Source: JAAFIW01 sp031414805 (GTDB lineage Bacteria > Pseudomonadota > Gammaproteobacteria > Burkholderiales > Burkholderiaceae_C). Taken from it: DNA of 64,000 nucleotides. The translations under genes were made by a program, and so were the position numbers. This document shows positions 44,546 through 53,541 of this stretch, one piece after another (position 1 is the stretch's first letter; the number at the start of each line of letters is the position of its first letter). The notes under the pieces are model-generated. The model worked only from the letters and a program-made list of their open reading frames with translations. It had not been told where the DNA came from and did not search any database. The stretch is taken from positions 1-64,000 of the forward strand of contig JANOQJ010000021.1 in assembly GCA_031414805.1 (NCBI GenBank), in the 5' to 3' direction.

Positions 44546-46404
44546 AGTACCTACTACTGTTTGTGCTGTGGTGTTTCACAGCGTTGGCACCAGCGCAGCC
44601 ACAGCCTGGCGCACCGCTGCAGGGCAGCTCGCTGGTGCTGCAAGACGCCCAGGCGGTGCGTGGCCAGGCCACCGACGAAGCGCCACCAGCCGATGGATGG
44701 CAAAGCGTGACCCTGCCCGACATCTGGGCAAGCCGCTGGCCCGAGCACAACGGCGTGGTGTGGTACCGCCTGAGCTGGGAACAGGCGGACGCGACGCAAC
44801 CCACCGGTCTGCTCATGAACTACCTGGTGATGGCCGGTGCGGTTTACGTGAATGGCAGCCTGATCGGGCGTGATGTGCAACTGACCGAACCATTGACACG
44901 TGCCTGGAACACGCCACGCTACTGGCTGCTGGCCCCCCCGGTGCTGCGGTCTGGCACCAACACCGTATGGGTGCGGGTACACGGTGCGGCAAGTCACCAG
45001 GCAGGCTTGGGCGCTTTGACGGTAGGCCCTGCCGCTGTCATGGCCGATCGCTACCAGGGCACGCGCATGTGGCGGCACGACGCGCAGCTACTCGGCTTGG
45101 GCATTTGCGCCACCATCGTGTTTTTCTTCGGTGCCCTGTGGTGGATGCGCCGCCAGGACACGGTGTATGGCTGGATGGCCTTGACACAAGCCTTCTGGCT
45201 CGTGGTGGGCAGCAACCACATCGTCACCACCCCCTGGCCTTTTGGCAGCAACAGCGCCTGGCAAGCCTTTAACTCAGCCGCCTTGCTGGCCTACGCCTGC
45301 TGCTTTGTGGTGTTCAGCTGGCGCTTCTGGCGGCAACGCCATCCGCGGCTGGAAAAAATGCTGGGTGCACTGGTCATCGTCACCTGGGCAGCGTTGGCCC
45401 TGACGCCTTTAAGCCAGCTGGAAAACCTGCGTGCTTTGGTGGCCCTCGTCAGCACCTTGCTCAGCTGGAGCGGTTGCCTGCTGTTTGTGTTCAAAGGTCT
45501 GGCCAGTCGGCAAACCGATGAGCGCTGGTTGTCTTTGTGCATGGGTAGCGTGGTGGCTTTTGGCGCGCACGACCTGCTGGTTTTTTTGAAGGTTGTCAGC
45601 AGCAACATGTATTACTCCAACCTGGCGGCAACCCTGCTGGCTTTGGGCATGGGCTTGGTGCTGGCGTTTCGCTTCGTGAGTAGCCTGCGCCATATCGAAG
45701 GCTTTAACCTGGTGCTTCAAACCCGGGTGGATGCGGCGAAAGCCGAACTGGCCAGCACGCTGCAACGCCAGCACCAGCTGGAAGTAGTCAACGCACGCCT
45801 GAGCGAACGTGTGGAGCTAGCGCGGGATTTGCACGATGGCCTGGGCGGCATGCTGGTGGGCAATATTGCCGCACTGGAGCAAGACCCTGGCAAGGCCAGC
45901 ACGCCCCAGCTGCTGGGCGTGCTGAAAGACCTGCGCGACGACCTGCGCCTGATTCTGGAAACCACCGGCTCCCAGGAGACGGGTCAGCACAGCTTGACCG
46001 ACATGCTGGCACCCCTGAGAAGGCGCTTTTCGCACCTGCTAGAGGCCGGCGGCATGCAGTGCCATTGGCAGACAAGCCAGCTACAGGCGGTTTATCTGCG
46101 CACATCACAAGCGCTGGATTTTTTGCGGCTGCTACAGGAGGCCTTGACGAATGTGCTCAAACACAGCCGTGCGAAGCACGTGCAGATCACCGTGTTGCGC
46201 GACGAGCAGGGCTTGCAGCTTGTTGTGCAGGACGATGGTGTGGGTCTGGCTGTTGGCGAAGGACAAACCGACAAGAACGGCGGTGGTCAGGGCTTGGCCA
46301 GTATGCAGGCCCGCGCCAAGCGCCTGGGCGCTGTGTTGCAGATCGAGACAGCGCCCGGGCGAACCTGCCTGTCAATGCACATGCCACTGGCAAGCCGCTT
46401 GTGA
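44533..46404 (+). CDS. Sensor histidine kinase of the 7TM-DISM/NarX-like type
   Basis: A 623-residue membrane kinase. Signal peptide (about 1-20), a periplasmic beta-sandwich domain (VVWYRLSWEQ, AVYVNGSLIGRD, NTVWVRVHG) like 7TMR-DISMED2, seven or eight membrane helices (about 195-400), then HisKA_3 with His434 (ARDLHDGLGGM) and an HATPase domain (QEALTNVLKHS, DDGVGLA, GLASMQARAKRLG). It should phosphorylate the LuxR-type regulator encoded just upstream. GTG 44533 and TTG 44542 are both possible starts; TTG gives a TTGA overlap. Confidence 0.92.
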   Translation: MVGLKYLLLFVLWCFTALAPAQPQPGAPLQGSSLVLQDAQAVRGQATDEAPPADGWQSVTLPDIWASRWPEHNGVVWYRLSWEQADATQPTGLLMNYLVMAGAVYVNGSLIGRDVQLTEPLTRAWNTPRYWLLAPPVLRSGTNTVWVRVHGAASHQAGLGALTVGPAAVMADRYQGTRMWRHDAQLLGLGICATIVFFFGALWWMRRQDTVYGWMALTQAFWLVVGSNHIVTTPWPFGSNSAWQAFNSAALLAYACCFVVFSWRFWRQRHPRLEKMLGALVIVTWAALALTPLSQLENLRALVALVSTLLSWSGCLLFVFKGLASRQTDERWLSLCMGSVVAFGAHDLLVFLKVVSSNMYYSNLAATLLALGMGLVLAFRFVSSLRHIEGFNLVLQTRVDAAKAELASTLQRQHQLEVVNARLSERVELARDLHDGLGGMLVGNIAALEQDPGKASTPQLLGVLKDLRDDLRLILETTGSQETGQHSLTDMLAPLRRRFSHLLEAGGMQCHWQTSQLQAVYLRTSQALDFLRLLQEALTNVLKHSRAKHVQITVLRDEQGLQLVVQDDGVGLAVGEGQTDKNGGGQGLASMQARAKRLGAVLQIETAPGRTCLSMHMPLASRL

Positions 46405-46419
46405 TCTATGACGAAATGG

Positions 46420-46475
46420 GCCGATAGCCCTTATCAATACTGCTCAAGCAGCTATTGAAACAGGAGCAACCCTGG
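46420..46475. repeat. Repeat family A, copy 12 (intergenic)
   Basis: AGCCCTTATCAATACTGCTC followed by AAGCAGCTATTGAAACAGGA, in the convergent gap between the kinase and acyl-CoA synthetase genes. Confidence 0.9.
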
Positions 46476-46523
46476 GGGTCAAACAGTCAGCAGGTGCCTG
46501 TACCGCCTGGATATTCGACCCGT

Positions 46524-48233
46524 TCACTCTGCTTTCAACGCGTCATCAAAAAACTCGAGCGCCCCGCGCACCACTGGCATCGCCCTGCCCGCTTCCCGTT
46601 TTCGCATTTCCACCCGACGAATTTTGCCGCTGATGGTCTTGGGTAACTCAAAAAACTCCAGGCGGCGGATGCGTTTGTAGGGGGCCAGCTTGTCGCGGCA
46701 AAACTGCAGGATGGACAGGGCCGTGGCCTCGTCGGCGGTGTAGCCGGGGGCCAGCGCCACAAAGGCTTTGGGTACAGCCAGTTTCAAAGGGTCGGGTGAT
46801 GGCACGACGGCGGCTTCCAGCACGGCGGGGTGTTCGATCAGCACGCTTTCGAGCTCGAAGGGGCTGATGCGGTAGTCGCTGGCTTTAAAAACATCGTCGG
46901 CGCGGCCCACGTAGGTGATGTAGCCGTCGGCGTCGCGCTGGGCCACGTCGCCAGTGCGGTACAGGCCGTCTCGCATCACATCAGCCGTTTTGGTGGCGTC
47001 GCCTTCGTAGCCGCGCATGAGGCCCACGGGGCGGTGGGCCAGGTCGAGGCAGATTTCGCCTTCATCCGCTCGTTGCTCGTCGGCGTTCAGCAGCACCACG
47101 CGGTAGCCGGGCATGGGTCGGCCCATGGACCCCAGTTTGGGCAGTTGGCCGGGGGAATTGCCGATGGCGCAGGTGGTTTCGGTCTGCCCAAAGCCGTCGC
47201 GAATCGTCAGGCCCCAGGCGGTTTGTACGGCGTTGATGACTTCGGGGTTCAGCGGCTCGCCAGCGGACAGCAACTCGCGCAATTGCACAGCGTAGGTGCT
47301 GAGTTTTTCCTGAATCAACATGCGCCACACGGTGGGCGGTGCGCACAGGGTGTTGACGCCCTTGTCCACCAGCACCTGCAGCACGCGCTTGGCATCAAAG
47401 CGGGCGTAGTTAAAGATAAAAACGGTTGAACCCGCGATGAAGGGCGCGAAAAAGCAGCTCCAGGCGTGCTTGCCCCACCCGGGCGAGGAGATGTTCCAGT
47501 GCACGTCGCCGCTTTGCAGGCCAATCCAGTACAAGGTGGACAAATGCCCCACTGGGTAGCTGGTGTGCGTGTGCTCCACCAGCTTGGGTTGGCTGGTGGT
47601 GCCGCTGGTGAAGTACAGCAGCAGTGGCTCGTCGGCACGCGTCGGTACGCTCGGCTCGTAGTGCGTGGGGGCGCTGAGCGAGTCGCCAAAGTCAGTCCAG
47701 GTGTGGGTCGATTCACCACGGGTGCCGACGGTGATGCGGATCAAGGGTTTGGGTGCATAAGCATCCAGCCCGTCAAACTTGGTGCAATGCGCCGTGCCGG
47801 TGACCACCACATGGGCCTGACCGCGCTCCAGGCGGTCAATCAGGTCGTCGCGGCTGAGCAGCGCGGTTGCGGGAATGATGACCGCGCCCATCTTGATGCA
47901 GGCCAGCATCAGCTCCCACAGCGGCATCTCGTTGCCCAGCATCAGCAGCACGCGGTCGCCGCGCTGCACGCCCAGGCCCTCCAGCCAGTTGGCCACCTGG
48001 TTGGAACGCTCCGACAGTTGCGCATAAGTCAGCTTCTGCTCGCTGCCGTCGTCGCCCACGATCCACAACGCCAATTTTTCAGCCTGTGTGGGATCGCTGG
48101 CAAGCGCGTCGAAATGGTCGAGTGCAAAGTTGAAGTGGCTGGGCTCTGGCCACTGAAAGCCCGCCACGGCGGCGGCGTAGTCGGTGCGGTGGGCGAGCAG
48201 GAAATCGCGGGCGGCGCGGAAGGTGTTGGTCAT
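46524..48233 (-). CDS. AMP-forming acyl-CoA synthetase (ACSM-like)
   Basis: A 569-residue ligase with YFTSGTTSQPKLVEHTH, SPGWGKHAWSCFFAPF, GFGQTETTCAIG, the YRTGDVAQRDADGYITYVGR hinge and catalytic Lys in PKTISGKIRRVE. The pattern resembles medium-chain/benzoate-type ACSM synthetases rather than acetyl-CoA synthetase. The acid activated is unknown. The gene stands alone, flanked by repeat elements. Confidence 0.9.
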   Translation of the reverse strand: MTNTFRAARDFLLAHRTDYAAAVAGFQWPEPSHFNFALDHFDALASDPTQAEKLALWIVGDDGSEQKLTYAQLSERSNQVANWLEGLGVQRGDRVLLMLGNEMPLWELMLACIKMGAVIIPATALLSRDDLIDRLERGQAHVVVTGTAHCTKFDGLDAYAPKPLIRITVGTRGESTHTWTDFGDSLSAPTHYEPSVPTRADEPLLLYFTSGTTSQPKLVEHTHTSYPVGHLSTLYWIGLQSGDVHWNISSPGWGKHAWSCFFAPFIAGSTVFIFNYARFDAKRVLQVLVDKGVNTLCAPPTVWRMLIQEKLSTYAVQLRELLSAGEPLNPEVINAVQTAWGLTIRDGFGQTETTCAIGNSPGQLPKLGSMGRPMPGYRVVLLNADEQRADEGEICLDLAHRPVGLMRGYEGDATKTADVMRDGLYRTGDVAQRDADGYITYVGRADDVFKASDYRISPFELESVLIEHPAVLEAAVVPSPDPLKLAVPKAFVALAPGYTADEATALSILQFCRDKLAPYKRIRRLEFFELPKTISGKIRRVEMRKREAGRAMPVVRGALEFFDDALKAE

Positions 48234-48249
48234 GTGCTTTCCTCAGTCG

Positions 48250-48315
48250 ATTTACTACGTTTTTGATAGCTGCTTGAGCAATGAATACATGGGCTGGTGG
48301 CAGTTTTTGCTTGAA
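48250..48315. repeat. Repeat family A, copy 13 (intergenic)
   Basis: TTTTTGATAGCTGCTTGAGC followed by AATGAATACATGGGCTGG, just upstream of the acyl-CoA synthetase gene; its promoter must lie in or beyond it. Confidence 0.88.
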
Positions 48316-48354
48316 AATCGCAAATCATAAATACTCAAGCGATTGCGCGTGTCT

Positions 48355-48470
48355 TGCTCCTTCCCCTGCCGGGGGAAGGCTGGGATGGGGGCACGGGTGA
48401 CAAAGCGCTGGAAAACCGATGTAGCGCTCATGCCCCCATCCCGACCTTCCCCCGAAAGGGGAAGGAGCGA
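48355..48470. repeat. GC-rich inverted-repeat element (intergenic)
   Basis: CTCCTTCCCCTGCCGGGGGA, then a GCTGGGATGGGGGC arm mirrored by GCCCCCATCCCGACC and TTCCCCC-GAAA-GGGGAAGGAG. It is of the same general type as the element in purL (G-rich arms facing each other) but not the same sequence. It lies downstream of the P450 gene and may act as terminator. Confidence 0.75.
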
Positions 48471-48484
48471 AGCCCTTCGTCACT

Positions 48485-49932
48485 TCACGCCCTCGCCCGC
48501 AAACGCATCCGCAGCCCCACTGGCTGCATCGTGAAAGCCAACAGCTCGCGGGCCTCTTGCCCGTCAGGGGTAGAGATGGCAGTGATGTCGAAGTGGCTCA
48601 GCAGCACCGCCATGGCCATCTTCATTTCCATCAGCGCCAGGTAGCGGCCGGGGCAGATACGCGGGCCAGCACCAAACGGCATGGACACGCGTTTGACAGA
48701 CTGGGCAGACAGCTGCGCGCCGGCATCACCGTCTGATGCCGCCGACAACCAGCGCTCGGGCTCAAACGCGGCTGCGCGTGGCACCAGATCGTCGCGCAAG
48801 CAATCGCGGCGCATGACCGGGAACACCATCACGCCTTTGGGCACCAGCACATCGCCCACTGGCGTGTCGCGCAGAGCCTGCTGGGGGATGGACGCTGCCA
48901 CGGGTTTGAGCCGCATGGTCTCGTGGGCACAGGCCTCAATGTAGTCAAGCTGGGCGATCTGCTCAAAGCTGGGCACCGGGCTGCCGCCCACCACGCCACG
49001 CACCTCAGCCACAGCCCGCGCCAGCGTGGCGGGGTTGCGCACAGCAAGTGCAGCATCCAGGCGATGGTGTTGGCGGTGGTGTCTTCACCGGCCAGCAGCA
49101 TGATGAGCACATTGCCCGCCACCTGTTCGTCGTCCATGCCACTGTCGGGCACATCGGCGGCGGCCAACATGGCTTCCAGCAGGTTGGTGGGGCGCTCGCG
49201 CAGCGCCGGGTTGGCCTGCATGCGGTGGCGGGCCTGCTGTACAAAGCCGGCAACGGCCAGGTTGACCTGTTTCACGCTCTCGGCCAATTCACGGTTGGCC
49301 CGCGTAGGCAGGCGGTGTGCAATAGAAAAAGGCTTGATCGCGCGGTGAAACAGCGCCGGAAAAATCTTGTCCAGGTGTTTTTGAATCACATCACCATCAG
49401 ACTGCAGGGTGTTGACCTCTGCGCCAAAGGCCAGCCCAGCAATCGTGTCCACCGTGTAGCGCATCAAGTCGGCTTGCAGGTCAATCTCGTCAGCAGCCCT
49501 CCAGCGCTGCACCAGGCGCTGCGCTACGACTTGCAGCTTGGGGAAGTAGCGGCGCACGTGGGCGGGGTCGAAGCCCGCCATGACCATGCGGCGCTGGCGC
49601 TTCCAGGTGTCGCCGTTGACGATGAACAAGCCCAGCGGCAGGCCCATATCGCTCCAGATATCTTCCAGCCGTGCAGTGCGGCGAAAGCCATCAGGGCGAT
49701 CGCGCAACACGGTGGCAATCATTTGGTGGTCGCCCACCACCAGCAGCCTGCGTTTGCCTATTTGCAAGCGAAACATCGGGCCAAACTCATCGCACCAGGC
49801 TTCCAGTTGCTGATGCAGGCGATCAGGCTCCAGCTGGAGCGCGTTGCCCAGCACCGGCAGGCGGCGTGGGCCAGGCACATCTTCAAAAGCCCGCAAGGGT
49901 TTTGAGGTTGCGGATGCAGTGGCCGCAGTCAT
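48485..49932 (-). pseudogene. Cytochrome P450 split by a frameshift
   Basis: Two frames together make one complete P450 of about 480 residues. The upstream frame (from 49932) has the N-terminal FEDVPGPRRLPVLGNA and the I-helix oxygen-binding motif LLAGEDTTANTIAW. The downstream frame has the ExxR motif HETMRLKP and the haem-cysteine loop FGAGPRICPGRYLALMEM. Continuity is lost near 49040-49050, where WMLHLLC should run into RNPATLARAV; a single missing base in CTGTGCGC would explain it. All key residues survive, so this is a recent mutation or a sequence error. No ferredoxin gene is adjacent. Confidence 0.85.
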
Positions 49933-49935
49933 GGT

Positions 49936-51213
49936 TTAAACGGCGTCCAAGGCCTGGTTCAAATCTTCCAGCAAATCATCAATGTGCTCAATGCCCACCG
50001 ACAAGCGCACCATGCCTTCGCTCACGCCGGCTTTGGCCAGCTCTTGCGGGTTGAGTTGGCGGTGGGTGGTTGATGCGGGGTGACAGGCCAGCGACTTGGC
50101 GTCGCCGATGTTGACCAGACGGGTGAACAGCTTGAGCGCGTCCTGAAACCGCGCGCCAGCCTCTCGGCCTTCGCTGGCTTTGAGGGTGAAGCTGATGATG
50201 CCGGAGGCACGGCCGCCCATCAGTTGTTGCACCAGCGCGTGGTCGGCATGGTCGGGCAGGCCCGCGTAGTTGATGGACGCCACTTTGGAGTGCTGCTTCA
50301 AATGCTGCGCTACCTTCATGGCGTTCTCGCAGATGCGGTCCATGCGCAGGGCCAGGGTTTCAATGCCTTGCAAAATTTGAAACGCATTCATCGGACTAAG
50401 TGCCGCGCCCATGTTGCGCAGCGGCACCACGCGGCAGCGGCCAATGTAGGCGGCGGGGCCCAGGGCCTCGGTGTAGACCACGCCGTGGTAGCTCACATCG
50501 GGCTCGTTCAGGCGCTTGAAGCGTGCCTTGTGCTGCGCCCACGGAAACTTGCCCGAATCGACCACCGCGCCGCCAATGGTGGTGCCGTGGCCGCCCAGGT
50601 ATTTGGTCAGCGAATGCACCACGATGTCGGCGCCATGCTCAAACGGGCGGCACAGGTAAGGACTGGGCACGGTGTTGTCCACGATCAGGGGCACGCCATG
50701 CTCATGTGCCACCTTGGCCAGCGCCGCAATGTCGGTGATGTTGCCCAGCGGGTTGCCCACCGACTCGCAGTAGATGGCTTTGGTGCGCTCGTCGATCAAT
50801 TTGCCAAAAGAGGCGGGGTCGCGGTAGTCGGCAAAACGCACCTGAATGCCCATTTGGGGAAAGGTGTGGGCAAACAGGTTGTAGGTGCCGCCGTACAGAG
50901 TGGATGCCGACACGATGTTGTCGCCCGCCTCGGTGATGGTCTGAATGGCGTAAGCAATGGCCGCCATGCCAGAGGCCACCGCCAGCGCGCCCACGCCGCC
51001 CTCCAGCGCCGCCACACGGGCCTCCAGCACGCCGTTGGTGGGGTTCATGATGCGGCTGTAAATGTTGCCGGCCACCTTCAGGTCAAACAGGTCTGCGCCA
51101 TGCTGCGTGTCGTCAAACGCGTAGGCCACCGTCTGGTAAATGGGCACCGCCACGGCTTTGGTGGTCGGGTCTGGGCTGTAGCCGCCGTGTACGGCGATGG
51201 TTTCGATTTTCAT
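49936..51213 (-). CDS. metY: O-acetylhomoserine aminocarboxypropyltransferase MetY
   Basis: A 425-residue PLP enzyme making homocysteine from O-acetylhomoserine and sulfide. The N-terminus IETIAVHGGYSPDPTTKA, YSRIMNPTNGVLEARVAALE, the PLP lysine in VHSLTKYLGGHGTT and SLACHPASTTHRQ are typical of MetY rather than the shorter cystathionine enzymes. It is 3 bp from the P450 start. The ATG at 51213 gives the usual N-terminus. Confidence 0.94.
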   Translation of the reverse strand: MKIETIAVHGGYSPDPTTKAVAVPIYQTVAYAFDDTQHGADLFDLKVAGNIYSRIMNPTNGVLEARVAALEGGVGALAVASGMAAIAYAIQTITEAGDNIVSASTLYGGTYNLFAHTFPQMGIQVRFADYRDPASFGKLIDERTKAIYCESVGNPLGNITDIAALAKVAHEHGVPLIVDNTVPSPYLCRPFEHGADIVVHSLTKYLGGHGTTIGGAVVDSGKFPWAQHKARFKRLNEPDVSYHGVVYTEALGPAAYIGRCRVVPLRNMGAALSPMNAFQILQGIETLALRMDRICENAMKVAQHLKQHSKVASINYAGLPDHADHALVQQLMGGRASGIISFTLKASEGREAGARFQDALKLFTRLVNIGDAKSLACHPASTTHRQLNPQELAKAGVSEGMVRLSVGIEHIDDLLEDLNQALDAV

Positions 51214-51337
51214 GGTGTGCCTTTGTTCAGTTTGGAAAGCCTGCGAAGTATCGTGTGAAGTCGAGTCTGCGGATGCAACCGCCCACCCAGCTATTTTGTC
51301 GCGTATTGATGGGTGGTGTGTCGATAAACTCAAGCGT

Positions 51338-52663
51338 ATGAACCCACTCCTGCATCGCTTGCAGCCCTACCCTTTCGAGCGGCTCAAGCAACTGTTTTCT
51401 GGCATCACGCCGTCAGCAGACTTCAACGCCATCAGCCTGGGCATAGGCGAGCCGCGGCACGCCACACCGGCGTTTATTCAAACCGCCATTCACGATGCGT
51501 TTGCCGGCTTGGCTACTTACCCGGCGACCGCTGGCGACTTGTCACTGCGCCAGTCGTTCACTGCCTGGCTGCAGCGCCGCTACGGCCTGAGCCTGGACGC
51601 GCAGACCCAGGTGTTGCCTGTCAACGGCTCGCGCGAGGCGTTGTTTGCGCTCACGCAAACGGTGGTGGACCCCGGCGCAGGGGCTGTCGCCGCGCTGGGC
51701 CGCCCCGAGCAAGACACGGCCCCACGCCACCACGAAGGCAGGGGCCCTGCCCTGCTGGGGGGCAGCGAACCACACGCAGTGGGGAGCGTGGGGGCTTATG
51801 TGGTGTGCCCGAATCCGTTCTATCAAATCTACGAAGGCGCTGCCCTTCTGGCCGGGGCTACGCCGTACTTTGCTCCCAGTGACCCGGCGCGCAACTTTGC
51901 GGTGGATTGGGACCGTGTGCCCGCAGACATTTGGCAAAAAACGCAGCTGTTGTTCGTCTGCTCACCTGGCAACCCCACCGGCGCAGTGATGCCGCTGTCT
52001 GAGTGGCAAAAGCTGTTTGAGCTGAGCGATCAGCATGGCTTTGTGATTGCCTCTGACGAGTGCTACAGCGAGATTTACTTCCGCGACGAGCCACCATTGG
52101 GTGGGTTGGAAGCCGCTGCCAAGCTGGATCGCAGTGACTTTAAAAACCTCATCGCCTTCACCAGCCTGTCCAAACGCAGCAATGTGCCCGGGCTTCGCAG
52201 CGGGTTTGTGGCGGGCGATGCGAAGCTGATCAAACCGTTCTTGCTGTACCGCACCTATCACGGCAGCGCCATGAGCCCGCTGGTGCAAGCCGCCAGCCGG
52301 GCCGCCTGGGCTGACGAGGCGCATGTGGTGGCCAACCGGGCGCTGTACCGGGAAAAGTTTGCCCAGGTCACGCCGCTGCTGGCGCAGGTGCTGGACGTGC
52401 AACTGCCCGATGCGGGTTTTTACCTGTGGGCAGCGGTGCCTGGCACCAACGGCCCGGGTGACGATGTAGCCTTCGCGGCGCAACTGCTGGCTCAATACAA
52501 TGTGACGGTGTTGCCCGGCAGCTATCTGGCGCGAGAAAGCCAGGGTCACAACCCTGGTGCAGGCCGCATCCGCATGGCGCTGGTGGCAGACACCGCGCCT
52601 TGCCTGGAAGCAGCCCGGCGCATCGTTCAATTCACTCAATCCAATTTCCCTTCACGCACATGA
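51338..52663 (+). CDS. dapC: N-succinyldiaminopimelate aminotransferase DapC
   Basis: A 441-residue class I PLP aminotransferase for the lysine/diaminopimelate pathway. MNPLLHRLQPYPFERL, NAISLGIGEPRH, CPNPFYQIYEGAALLAG, CSPGNPTGAVMP and the PLP lysine in TSLSKRSNVPGLRSGF fit DapC. About 35 extra residues (PEQDTAPRHHEGRGPALLGG region) interrupt the stretch between the VVDP and CPNPFYQIY blocks and come from an inserted repeat. The stop overlaps dapD (ATGA), which supports the identity. Confidence 0.93.
   Translation: MNPLLHRLQPYPFERLKQLFSGITPSADFNAISLGIGEPRHATPAFIQTAIHDAFAGLATYPATAGDLSLRQSFTAWLQRRYGLSLDAQTQVLPVNGSREALFALTQTVVDPGAGAVAALGRPEQDTAPRHHEGRGPALLGGSEPHAVGSVGAYVVCPNPFYQIYEGAALLAGATPYFAPSDPARNFAVDWDRVPADIWQKTQLLFVCSPGNPTGAVMPLSEWQKLFELSDQHGFVIASDECYSEIYFRDEPPLGGLEAAAKLDRSDFKNLIAFTSLSKRSNVPGLRSGFVAGDAKLIKPFLLYRTYHGSAMSPLVQAASRAAWADEAHVVANRALYREKFAQVTPLLAQVLDVQLPDAGFYLWAAVPGTNGPGDDVAFAAQLLAQYNVTVLPGSYLARESQGHNPGAGRIRMALVADTAPCLEAARRIVQFTQSNFPSRT
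51680..51795 (+). repeat. GC-rich repeat element inserted in dapC
   Basis: GCTGTCGCCGCGCTGGGCCG, then CCCTGCTGGGGGGCAGCG and CAGTGGGGAGCGTGGGGGC. I associate this sequence with dispersed intergenic repeats of Burkholderiales. It is a third family, unlike family A or the purL element, and keeps the dapC frame open. Confidence 0.75.
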
Positions 52664-53484
52664 CCGCACAGCTCCAACAAACCATCGACACCGCCTGGGA
52701 CAACCGCGCCAACCTATCGCCCGCCAGCGCTCCCAAAGAAGTGGTGGAGGCCGTCGACCATGTGCTGGCCGACCTGAACGCGGGCCGCCTGCGCGTGGCC
52801 ACCAGGCAATCGGTAGGCCAATGGACGGTGCACCAATGGATTAAAAAAGCTGTTCTGCTGAGCTTCCGGCTGAAAGACAACCAGATGGTGCGTGCTGGGG
52901 AGCTGGGTTTTTATGACAAGGTGCAAACCAAGTTTGCGCACCTGAGCGAAGGCGAGCTCAAAGCAACAGGCGTGCGCGTCGTGCCGCCTGCCGTGGCCCG
53001 ACGTGGCAGCTACATCGCCAAAGGCGCGATTCTCATGCCCAGCTACGTGAACATCGGTGCCTATGTGGACGAAAACACCATGGTCGACACCTGGGCCACA
53101 GTCGGCTCTTGTGCACAGATCGGCAAAAACGTGCACCTGAGCGGTGGCGTGGGCATTGGCGGTGTGCTGGAGCCTCTGCAGGCCAGCCCCACCATCATTG
53201 AAGACAACTGCTTCATTGGTGCGCGCTCGGAGGTGGTCGAAGGCGTGATCGTGGAAGAAAACTCGGTAATTTCCATGGGCGTGTACATCGGCCAGAGCAC
53301 CAAAATCTATGACCGTGCGACAGGCGAAGTCAGCTACGGTCGCGTGCCGGCGGGCTCGGTGGTGGTGGCGGGTAACCTGCCGAGCGCCGATGGCAAATAC
53401 AGCTTGTATTGCGCGGTGATCGTCAAAAAAGTTGATGCGCAGACGCGGGCCAAGACCAGTTTGAATGATTTACTGCGCGACTGA
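52660..53484 (+). CDS. dapD: Tetrahydrodipicolinate N-succinyltransferase DapD
   Basis: A 274-residue left-handed beta-helix enzyme transferring succinyl from succinyl-CoA to tetrahydrodipicolinate. The hexapeptide-repeat core runs from RRGSYIAKGAILMPSYVNIG through VGSCAQIGKNVHLSGGVGIG to VSYGRVPAGSVVVAG. ATG 52660 overlaps the dapC stop. Sequence and context agree fully. Confidence 0.97.
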   Translation: MTAQLQQTIDTAWDNRANLSPASAPKEVVEAVDHVLADLNAGRLRVATRQSVGQWTVHQWIKKAVLLSFRLKDNQMVRAGELGFYDKVQTKFAHLSEGELKATGVRVVPPAVARRGSYIAKGAILMPSYVNIGAYVDENTMVDTWATVGSCAQIGKNVHLSGGVGIGGVLEPLQASPTIIEDNCFIGARSEVVEGVIVEENSVISMGVYIGQSTKIYDRATGEVSYGRVPAGSVVVAGNLPSADGKYSLYCAVIVKKVDAQTRAKTSLNDLLRD

Positions 53485-53541
53485 TGACTGAATAGTTCAG
53501 GATGCGAGCCCCGCTATGAATGTTTTTGATCGGAGAACCAC

